A DNA stretch of 46,500 nt from Lujinxingiaceae bacterium. GTDB lineage: Bacteria; Myxococcota_A; Bradymonadia; Bradymonadales; Bradymonadaceae. This document shows positions 33,311 to 40,255 of this stretch, piece after piece. Below the pieces are notes generated by a model, which was not told the DNA's origin, ran no database searches, and saw only the letters and a list, made by a program, of their open reading frames with translations. Position 1 is the stretch's first letter, and the number at the start of each line of letters is the position of its first letter. A program made the translations under genes and the position numbers. Location: assembly GCA_013697635.1 (NCBI GenBank), contig JACCWM010000112.1, forward strand, positions 1 to 46,500, read 5' to 3'.

Positions 33311-33967
33311 TTACTCGACCAGCCGGGCCAGGCCGTGCTCGCGCACCAGCACGAGGCGGCGCCTGGCGAGCAGGTGCTCGCGGCGAGCTTGCGGGCTCAT
33401 GCGGGCGACGATCTGCTCGTTCTCGCGCACGATGCGCTCCTCGATGCGCGCCTGCTCGATTTGGTCGAGCGCGGCAAAGAAGCCGTCGACGAGCGCGCGC
33501 TCCACGGCGGCGAGCTCGTCAAAGGGTGTCGCGACACCGCCCTTGCAAAGCAGGCGAACGCGTCGGTAGGCCTCGCGGTAGAGCGCCTTGATCTTGTCGT
33601 CTTCGCTCGCTTTGCCGGCGCGCTCGATGTTGCCCAGGGCGCGCTCGAACACCTCGCTCTCGTCGGCGGGGGCGTCGATTTGCTCGTCTTCGTGGCCGCC
33701 GACGCCTTTTTGGCGCGCAACGGCGACGAGCGGCTCGATGTAGGCGCGACAATTGTAGATGCCGCGCGGCGGATCGCCCTCGCCCAGAGCCTCGACGGCC
33801 TCTTTGAGCCCGCGACAGACCACCGCAGCCGTCACACCCTGGGCGCGCCAGCGGCTGAGCAGCTCCAGATCTCGCCCGCTGAACATGATGGCACGCCCGG
33901 TCAGCTCCATGAAGAAGACCTGGATCGTGTCGAAAAAACCCATGCTGTCAGCGGGGTAGTGGCTCAA
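33311..33967 (-). CDS. hypothetical cytoplasmic protein, last gene of the flippase operon
   Basis: I do not recognise a named family for this protein of up to 218 residues. The first part (about 20-85) has the pattern FSGRDLELLSRWRAQGVTAA with PPRGIYNCRAYIEPL, reminiscent of small winged-helix or DnaD-like domains in other deltaproteobacteria; this is a guess. The rest is helical and charged. The start is uncertain: a TTG at 33967 overlaps the upstream stop as TTGA, with GAGGAG about eleven bases before it; the first ATG is at 33943. It lacks a signal peptide. Transcribed with the lipoprotein, flippase and BtrH-like genes. Confidence 0.6.
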   Translation of the reverse strand: MSHYPADSMGFFDTIQVFFMELTGRAIMFSGRDLELLSRWRAQGVTAAVVCRGLKEAVEALGEGDPPRGIYNCRAYIEPLVAVARQKGVGGHEDEQIDAPADESEVFERALGNIERAGKASEDDKIKALYREAYRRVRLLCKGGVATPFDELAAVERALVDGFFAALDQIEQARIEERIVRENEQIVARMSPQARREHLLARRRLVLVREHGLARLVE

Positions 33968-34509
33968 GGACGGGTCGTCTCCTCATCGGCAGACTCTTTT
34001 TCGAGGCTCTCTTGCAAGGCGGCCTCCTTGACGGCGGCCTCCTTGACGGCGGCGTCCTGCTTGGCCTTTTCCTGCTTGGCCTTGCGGTACTCATCGCGCT
34101 CGGTGCGCTCAAAGAGCTGCCAGGAGTCGCCCACGGTCTTCCACACCTCGATATAGCGCACCGTGGCCACGACCATGCTGGGCATCTTGTAGGACTCCTG
34201 CTCGACGTCGACCTCGGCCATCTCCACCTCGATCGTGATGCTCTTGATGTTGAGGTCGACGATCTTGAAGTCGTCGCCGAGCTCCTCATAGCGCCCGAGA
34301 AAGCTCTGGCGGTAGCCGTCGGCGACATAGAGCGCGGCCTGCTCCCAGCGCCCCCAACGCAAGTCGAGATGGAAGTTGTTCAGGTTGTATTGCAAGGCCT
34401 GCGGGTCGCCCGGGCGCTTGGCCTCGGGCTTGGTCGCGCAGGCCGAGACACTCAAGAGCAGCGCGCCCACAAGGGCCAGGACGAGGGCAAAGCGTTGAGA
34501 ATACTGCAT
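33964..34509 (-). CDS. small lipoprotein, unknown function
   Basis: The 181-residue product has lipobox VSAC (cysteine near residue 24). A central mixed alpha/beta domain follows (LDLRWGRWEQAALYVADGY to TVGDSWQLFERTERDEY), perhaps NTF2-like. The tail is Ala/Lys/Glu-rich and contains a perfect AAVKE-type duplication. The gene starts eleven bases after the flippase stop and its end overlaps the start of the next gene, so it belongs to the four-gene operon. Likely membrane-anchored on the periplasmic side. Confidence 0.7.
   Translation of the reverse strand: MQYSQRFALVLALVGALLLSVSACATKPEAKRPGDPQALQYNLNNFHLDLRWGRWEQAALYVADGYRQSFLGRYEELGDDFKIVDLNIKSITIEVEMAEVDVEQESYKMPSMVVATVRYIEVWKTVGDSWQLFERTERDEYRKAKQEKAKQDAAVKEAAVKEAALQESLEKESADEETTRP
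34019..34048. repeat. 15-bp direct repeat in the lipoprotein tail
   Basis: Two identical 15-base copies of GGCGGCCTCCTTGAC, followed by a partial third, encode the AAVKE repeat of the lipoprotein tail. Confidence 0.7.
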
Positions 34510-34520
34510 GTTCTCTTGAC

Positions 34521-36299
34521 CTATGAGCGGCCGATAACGGCCTTGAAGCGGTTGAAGTCCTTGGCGGTGAACTCGCGGGCCACCGCGAGCACGCCCAGCA
34601 TGGCGATGCCCATGACGGCCATTTTGGCCACGATCATGAGCAAATAGAACATCTTACCCTGGATTGCGACCAGCGCCGGATCCATCGGCCAGAGCTGATC
34701 GATGCCAAAAAGTGCGACGGCCGCGAGCAGCAGGCGCGCGATCGTGGCTACCGGCAAGACGGCGCGAAACTTGTAGTACAGCCAGCAAAGGGAGACGACA
34801 AAACCAAAGACCATGGCGATCGTCGTGGCGATCGCGGCCTGCTGCATATAGAGCGTGCCCTCGAGCAGATAGGGCGCGGCAAAATCCGCCCGGTTGCTCG
34901 CAAGCTCGATGGCCTGGTGCACCGCGGCCATCGGCGAGTCCGCCAGGGCAAGCTCGCCGGGCGCGCTGTGGTGCGTGGCGAGCATCTCCATGGTCGACTG
35001 GTGCACTCGCGAGATGAAAACGTAGTTGAGCACGGCGCTGACCACCATCGATGCGCCCATGATCACGACGGCCGCAAGCGGGTGGCCCGATCCGATGATC
35101 ATCGTCGTGGCCACATAAAACAGGGCAAAGAAGATGATCGAGACGCTCAGAATCGACAGCGCGACCGCAGCCCGTCCGTAATCGGCCGAGTACAGCGCGG
35201 CGATGATCGAGTCGGAGTTGAAGGCGAGCAACATGGCCACGCCGCCGATCAGCAGCAGGCAGTAGCGAAAGGTCTCGCGCACATAGCCGCGCGTCTTTTC
35301 GGTGTCGTCGCTGAAGGTCGACTGGCTGATCAGCGGGAAGATCACGAAGGTCACAGCGATCACGCCCTGATAGGGAATGCGCGCAATGTTGAGCACCGCG
35401 CCGTAAAAGCCCGCGAACTTGTTGCTGATCAGCGCAAAGATGTTCTCCATGCCCGCAAACTGCGCGGGCATATCGGCCGCCACGGCCTTGAGGATGAACA
35501 AGTCCGAGCGCATGATTCCGTTGAGCGCAAAGGTATAGAGCATGACCAGCACCAGATAGCTGAGCAGGCGCTTGAGCGAGGCTGAGGCCTCGGCGCGCGT
35601 CTGGGCATCGGGCGGCCCGCTGGCCTCGGCGGCGATCGCCGCGCGCCGGCGCATCAGCCTCAACGTCCAGGCCCCCGAGATCACACAGATCAAGCCGGCC
35701 GCGATCACAAAGCCCGCCACCGCCCCGATCACCCCAAAGCCCAGCAACACCAGGCCCAAGATGCCGACCATCTTCATGGTCGCAAAGGTCATATCGAGGC
35801 TTGCCTGCTTGACGAACTCCTTGAGCCCGTTGAGATAGCCCACGAAGATCGCGTAGAAGGCGTAAAACAAGATGATCAAGCTCGACAGCCGAAACAGCCC
35901 GGTCAGCGAGGGATCGTTAAAGCTCGCCGCGATGTACGGGCTACCCAGCGCGTAGAGCAGCGCCACGGGCACGCCCAACATCAACTGCAAGCGCACCGCC
36001 AGGCGCACCACCTGGCTTGCCCGCTCGGGCTGCTCGCTGACCAGCTTGCTCACGGCCTGCAGGCTGCCGATGATCATGACCATGTTGATCAGGCCGATCG
36101 TCTCGGTCACGATCTTGAAGACGCCAAACTGCTCGGCCGAGCCAAATATAATCGGCAAACCAAGCTGAATGACCGCGCTCGTGACCAGAAACCAGACCTT
36201 GGCCGCCGTGATCACCAAAAAACCACGCCCGGTCTTCTTGATCGCCTCATGGTCGAGCGCTGCTGTGTCCTTCGAAGGTGCTTCTACTGCTTCAGCCAC
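34521..36299 (-). CDS. MOP-superfamily flippase (oligosaccharide/lipid flippase-like)
   Basis: The 592-residue protein is strongly hydrophobic, with about 13-14 predicted transmembrane helices. It begins with KVWFLVTSAVIQLGLPIIFG and SAEQFGVFKIVTETIGLINM, a pattern common to Wzx/polysaccharide-transport and MviN-like members of the MOP superfamily. These move lipid-linked sugars or peptidoglycan precursors across the inner membrane. A hydrophilic loop of about 40 residues lies near residues 435-475. The start is a GTG at 36299 with GGAG seven bases upstream. It begins 15 bases after the BtrH-like gene stop, so the two are co-transcribed; the substrate is unknown. Confidence 0.82.
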   Translation of the reverse strand: MAEAVEAPSKDTAALDHEAIKKTGRGFLVITAAKVWFLVTSAVIQLGLPIIFGSAEQFGVFKIVTETIGLINMVMIIGSLQAVSKLVSEQPERASQVVRLAVRLQLMLGVPVALLYALGSPYIAASFNDPSLTGLFRLSSLIILFYAFYAIFVGYLNGLKEFVKQASLDMTFATMKMVGILGLVLLGFGVIGAVAGFVIAAGLICVISGAWTLRLMRRRAAIAAEASGPPDAQTRAEASASLKRLLSYLVLVMLYTFALNGIMRSDLFILKAVAADMPAQFAGMENIFALISNKFAGFYGAVLNIARIPYQGVIAVTFVIFPLISQSTFSDDTEKTRGYVRETFRYCLLLIGGVAMLLAFNSDSIIAALYSADYGRAAVALSILSVSIIFFALFYVATTMIIGSGHPLAAVVIMGASMVVSAVLNYVFISRVHQSTMEMLATHHSAPGELALADSPMAAVHQAIELASNRADFAAPYLLEGTLYMQQAAIATTIAMVFGFVVSLCWLYYKFRAVLPVATIARLLLAAVALFGIDQLWPMDPALVAIQGKMFYLLMIVAKMAVMGIAMLGVLAVAREFTAKDFNRFKAVIGRS

Positions 36300-36314
36300 G
36301 TTCCTGCTCCATGC

Positions 36315-37313
36315 TCATAGACGGTCCCAAAACGTGCTCTCAAATTGGAAGACCGCCTCGGCCAGCGAGACGATCAGCGCCGCGGGATCTTTATCGGGTG
36401 CATCGTCGCTGCCCGCCAGAAATTTGCTCATCGAGAGCATGTAGCGCGCCATGGTGCTCCAGGCCTCGGCGGTGCGCGTCATGCTCACGGCCAGGTTACG
36501 GTCGAGCGTCGGGCAGATTGAGCCGGCTTCGAGCAAAAAGTCGCGGTACATCGCCCGAAAATTGCCGCCACCGGTGCCGCGGCGCTCGCTGACCTGGTAG
36601 GCGAAGCGATAGCACCAGGCGGCGTCGTCCAGCGTGCGCCAGGAGGCCACGCTGTCGGCGAAGTCGCGAAGCGCCCGCAAGCCGCCGATGCCACCGACCT
36701 CTTCTTCCATCAAAGCGGCGTTTTTCGCGATCGCCTCGACGATCACCTCGGCCACGGGCCGCGGCTTGCCAGGCTCGAGCACCCAGAAGACGTGCTGATT
36801 CTCAAAGCTCGGTGCCGCGCGTGAGGCCCGCGCCGCCGCAAGCTCCTCGAGCCCGACGCGCTGCAGCCCTTCAAAATGCGTGTCGGCCACCCAGGCAATC
36901 GCCTCGGCCTCGTTGTAGCCGACCACCACGATCCGGTGGCCGTTAAAAGATGACGCGCTCTGCCAGTAGGGCAGATAGCGCAGATCACACTGCACCAGCG
37001 CGGGGTAGCCGGCGTCGATCGCCTCCTTGACCCCGGCCCAGCCCACCTGGGGATCGGTGGAATAATGGGCTACCAACTTGAGTCCCAAGATCTGGGCAGT
37101 ATTTTCTTCCATGTCCCAGTGACGGCCCGTAAATTGGCGCGACGGGGAGATCATCTCGCTTTGCAGGTAGTAAAAGCCCAGACCGCTGCCGAGCCCGAAG
37201 ACCATCGGCTCGGAGAGCTTGATCCCGGCGTGGCGCAGCAAACTGGCCATCGCCACGCTTCCACAGTGGATTCCCGGCAGATGCTCGAAGCCTTGAATCA
37301 GGATGTCGCTCAT
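36315..37313 (-). CDS. BtrH_N / DUF4872 family protein (cysteine-dependent acyltransferase or peptidase fold)
   Basis: The 332-residue protein has the BtrH N-terminal signature GIHCGSVAMASLLRHAG with C17 as the likely nucleophile, followed by GLGSGLGFYY. NGHRIVVVGYN then supplies a likely catalytic histidine, and VADTHF the third residue. The C-terminal part carries the DUF4872 motif RGTGGGNFRAMYRDFLLEAG. In the antibiotic butirosin pathway BtrH moves an acyl group from an acyl-carrier protein to the product; other members are uncharacterised. No signal peptide is present. It is the first gene of the four-gene minus-strand operon with the flippase. Its substrate cannot be told from sequence. 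Confidence 0.85.
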   Translation of the reverse strand: MSDILIQGFEHLPGIHCGSVAMASLLRHAGIKLSEPMVFGLGSGLGFYYLQSEMISPSRQFTGRHWDMEENTAQILGLKLVAHYSTDPQVGWAGVKEAIDAGYPALVQCDLRYLPYWQSASSFNGHRIVVVGYNEAEAIAWVADTHFEGLQRVGLEELAAARASRAAPSFENQHVFWVLEPGKPRPVAEVIVEAIAKNAALMEEEVGGIGGLRALRDFADSVASWRTLDDAAWCYRFAYQVSERRGTGGGNFRAMYRDFLLEAGSICPTLDRNLAVSMTRTAEAWSTMARYMLSMSKFLAGSDDAPDKDPAALIVSLAEAVFQFESTFWDRL

Positions 37314-37392
37314 CGTTGCGCTCGCTCAAGTGGGGCAGGCGCGCCGAGATGGCTTGCTTCGGCGCACGAAAAGGTCTATTTCAAAGGAACTT

Positions 37393-38004
37393 ATGGATTC
37401 GATTCGGAGTTCAGCCTTGAACCACAAACCTATGTATCTCAGCCACTTCATCGGGCTAATTTTCGTCGCCCTCGCGCTGTGCTTCGCGCCGGCGGCGGTT
37501 TTGGCTGACGATCTCGCCACGCCTGCCAACGCCCAAGATCAGGACGTATCGCCGCCGCATTTTGAGCCCAAAGACGCCATTGAGCAAGCTTCCAGTGTGG
37601 TTGGGCCTGTCGAGCCCACGATCGCGGCGCCGGCCTTCGAGCTCTTTGGCAGCGACCATCGCCAGCGCATCTACGACGAGGCGCGCCTGAGCCACGGCAC
37701 CGCCGCGCTCTACTCGCTGGCCTTGCCCGGCCTTGGCAATATCTACACCCAGCAGTATTTGCTGGCTGGCGTCGCCTTTACCATGATGGCCTTCTCGACG
37801 GTCTTCATCGCCTTTGGCTTGCACTCCTCGCGCCCGGACGTGGTATGGATGGGCGCCGGTTCGGCCCTGATCACCTACACGGGCAGCATGGCCAGCAGCC
37901 TCTACGGCGTCTCCGACTACAACCGGCTGCTGCGCGAAGGCCTCAAGATTTCGGAGTTCGCCCCGCGCGCTGGGCCGAGCTTTGTTGTCTCCTTTCGATT
38001 TTGA
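37393..38004 (+). CDS. small membrane protein with signal peptide, TM2-like
   Basis: The 203-residue protein has an N-terminal signal-like segment (HFIGLIFVALALCFAPAAVLA). A soluble stretch of about 80 residues follows, then two hydrophobic helices. The first follows the pattern LALPGLGNIYTQQYLLAGV, similar to TM2-type membrane hairpins, with GAGSALITYTGSMASSLYG after it. I chose the ATG at 37393 because AAAGGAA precedes it closely; an internal ATG at 37432 would trim the signal. Its job is unknown. It is divergent from the BtrH-like operon across a 79-base gap with no clear promoter. Confidence 0.55.
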   Translation: MDSIRSSALNHKPMYLSHFIGLIFVALALCFAPAAVLADDLATPANAQDQDVSPPHFEPKDAIEQASSVVGPVEPTIAAPAFELFGSDHRQRIYDEARLSHGTAALYSLALPGLGNIYTQQYLLAGVAFTMMAFSTVFIAFGLHSSRPDVVWMGAGSALITYTGSMASSLYGVSDYNRLLREGLKISEFAPRAGPSFVVSFRF

Positions 38005-38054
38005 AGTCGCACCCACGGGTCAATGATGTGTGAGCTCCTGGAATGACCGACAGG

Positions 38055-38867
38055 TTACTTCACTAGCTCCCACACGCCCCAGCCGATCAAGCCCGTGCCC
38101 ACCGTGTACATCCCAACCGGCACGACATCGAGCGCGTCGAAGCGATAATTGCTCGCCGATTCGGGCACGGTATCGACGATTCCCCCGCCCACGACGATGG
38201 CCGCGCCGGCCACCAGGTAGACGATCGCCAGGCCACGCCCGCGCGCCGCGGGCAAGACCGGCTCGATCGCCACAATTGAGCCGGCGCCGCTACCCTCGAT
38301 CACCAGATGCACCCGGCTGGTCTGCATTGGCGCGATCTCCACGCGCTGCGAGGTCTGCACCTCGTCCAACTCACCGCGCACGACAATGCTGCCCTGGCTG
38401 TGCGCGCTCGCCCTTTGCGGGCAGGGCACGCCTTGTGCGTCCCCAATGTAGACGGTCATCTCGGCTGGCGCGCAGGTGATCACGAGCTCACCCGGACACG
38501 ATGCCTGCAACTCGGCGCGGTAGCGCGCGATCACCGCAGCGATCGCCTCCGGCGAGGGATCGGCTATCGCCGGTGCTTCGAGCGCGCGCACAAAGCCTTG
38601 CTCGGCGCTCTTGCAATCGCCGGCGCGCTGATGGCTGCGGCCAAGGTTGACGTAGGTGATGTTGAGCTCGCCCAGATCGAGCGAGGCTCGAAAAAGTCGA
38701 ATCGCGCGCGCAAAGTCCGCCTCCACGATCGCCTCAATGCCCTGGGCGTTGAGTTCGAGCTGGGCATCGGTGGGCGCGACGACGCGCTGGCCGGATTGCG
38801 CAAGCGCCGAGCTGCTCCATGCCAGCACAACAACGAGGGCGAGTGACTGCAGCAGGCGTTGGCTCAT
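38055..38867 (-). CDS. secreted TPR-containing protein with C-terminal membrane segments
   Basis: The 270-residue protein has a signal peptide (LLQSLALVVVLAWSSSALAQS, cleaved near AQS). It then has TPR-like helices (ELNITYVNLGRSHQRAGDCKSAEQGF). A beta-rich part resembling a PEGA-type sandwich includes CAPAEMTVYIGDAQGVPC and RVHLVIEGSG. Two hydrophobic segments at the C-terminus (GLAIVYLVAGAAIVVGGG and VVPVGMYTVGTGLIGWG) place it in the inner membrane. The architecture is frequent in deltaproteobacterial envelope proteins, function unknown. The start at 38867 gives a normal signal; 45 residues upstream in frame are rejected. It lies 32 bases downstream of the RCC1 lipoprotein gene, probably the same transcript. 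Confidence 0.65.
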   Translation of the reverse strand: MSQRLLQSLALVVVLAWSSSALAQSGQRVVAPTDAQLELNAQGIEAIVEADFARAIRLFRASLDLGELNITYVNLGRSHQRAGDCKSAEQGFVRALEAPAIADPSPEAIAAVIARYRAELQASCPGELVITCAPAEMTVYIGDAQGVPCPQRASAHSQGSIVVRGELDEVQTSQRVEIAPMQTSRVHLVIEGSGAGSIVAIEPVLPAARGRGLAIVYLVAGAAIVVGGGIVDTVPESASNYRFDALDVVPVGMYTVGTGLIGWGVWELVK

Positions 38868-38899
38868 CGATTTTGGTCGCAAAGTGGGCACAGAATCAT

Positions 38900-40249
38900 C
38901 TATGGGTTGGTCGAAAAGTGAAGGCGCACGCGCACCGGCACGAGGACATCGCCCTTGCCAAGTGAGGGTGCCACCTGGCCTTCGTCGTTTGCGCCCCAGC
39001 ACCAGACCTGCTGGGCGTCGTCGAGCGCACAGCTGTGTCGGTTGCCCAGCGCCAGGTCACGCAGCGCAGCCCAGGGTGATTGGGCGATGACCGGAACACT
39101 CACGCTCTGGTCGGCGCCGTTTTGCCCGTTGCCGAGCTGGCCATGGTCGTTTCGGCCCCAGCAGCGCACCTGCCCCTCGTCAAAGGCGCAGGCATGCTCG
39201 CCGAGGCCTGCGCGCACGCCCTGCATCTGAGTGAGGCTCTCGATGTCCAAAGCTTTGGCGCGCGACCCACCGGCTTCAGTGCCCAGTTGGCCAAAGTCGT
39301 TGTTGCCCCAACAGGCGACATCGCCGATCTCAGATAGCGAGCAGGCGAAATTCAGCCCGAGGGCGATCTCGCGCGCGGCATCGAGCGGAGTGATGACGCC
39401 TGCGCTGTCGCTTTTGGCCATCACGCCCGCGCCGTCACGTTCACCGAGCTGATCCCTCACGTTGTCTCCCCAACACGATACCAGCCCGCCCACGAGTCGC
39501 GCACAGCTGGTCGTGCCGCCAGTGGCGAGCTGGGCGACGTCTGCGACTCCATCCACGATCAGCGGCTGCGCCGATTGCGTCGTATTCCAATCGGCGCCGA
39601 GCTGCCCGACCGCATTGCTGCCCCAGCAGACGGCCTGGTCTGCGTCGTTGATCGCGCAGCCATGTTGGAAGCCCAGAGCGAGCGCAACAAAGGGCTCACC
39701 CCCGAGTGCTGGAACTTGAGTCGGAATGTGGCTTTCGCGGTCTGTGCCCGCAGGCACGCCCAACTGGCTCGCGCTGTTGTCGCCCCAGCATAAGACGCCG
39801 TCGGCGGCGATCACACAGGCGTGGCTCCACCCCGCGGCGATCGACGTGGCACCCACGAAACGCTCGACGATGTTCGGCCCAGACCAGCGCGAATCGTCGG
39901 CAGCAACACCGAGCTGCCCCAGGTCGTTGTGGCCCCAACAGGCCACGTCGTCGCTGGCCAGCAGCACGCAGTTAAAATCTGAGCCGGCGACCAACTGTAA
40001 AATGGCCGTGCACTGGCCATCCACGCAAGCCCCGTGCAGGCAGTCCTGGCAGATGTTGACATCGACGATGTCATCGTCTTGCACATCGATTGCGACGTCG
40101 ACGTCGACGTCATCTTCGACGCCCGCATCCAAAGCTGGCGCGCCCGGGCCATCTTCAAAGGCGTTGGTCAACGCGCAGCCGCCGGCCATGCACCCGAGCA
40201 CCAACAAAACAGCGCGCCACCCAAGGTGCGATCGATACGTCTTTGCCAT
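38900..40249 (-). CDS. RCC1-repeat lipoprotein, single seven-bladed propeller
   Basis: The 449-residue product has a signal peptide with MAGGC. An acidic Asp/Val repeat linker (about 40-65, DDVDVDVAIDVQDDDIVDV) and a small cysteine module (CQDCLHGACVDGQC) follow. Then come exactly seven RCC1-type units, each with a CWGxNxxxQLG-like end (CWGHNDLGQLG, CWGDNSASQLG, CWGSNAVGQLG, CWGDNVRDQLG, CWGNNDFGQLG, CWGRNDHGQLG, CWGANDEGQVA), so one closed seven-bladed propeller is expected. RCC1 propellers act as protein-binding platforms. The gene starts six bases after the stop of the larger RCC1 gene. Surface-exposed role inferred from the lipid anchor. Confidence 0.85.
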   Translation of the reverse strand: MAKTYRSHLGWRAVLLVLGCMAGGCALTNAFEDGPGAPALDAGVEDDVDVDVAIDVQDDDIVDVNICQDCLHGACVDGQCTAILQLVAGSDFNCVLLASDDVACWGHNDLGQLGVAADDSRWSGPNIVERFVGATSIAAGWSHACVIAADGVLCWGDNSASQLGVPAGTDRESHIPTQVPALGGEPFVALALGFQHGCAINDADQAVCWGSNAVGQLGADWNTTQSAQPLIVDGVADVAQLATGGTTSCARLVGGLVSCWGDNVRDQLGERDGAGVMAKSDSAGVITPLDAAREIALGLNFACSLSEIGDVACWGNNDFGQLGTEAGGSRAKALDIESLTQMQGVRAGLGEHACAFDEGQVRCWGRNDHGQLGNGQNGADQSVSVPVIAQSPWAALRDLALGNRHSCALDDAQQVWCWGANDEGQVAPSLGKGDVLVPVRVRLHFSTNP

Positions 40250-40255
40250 CGGGCA

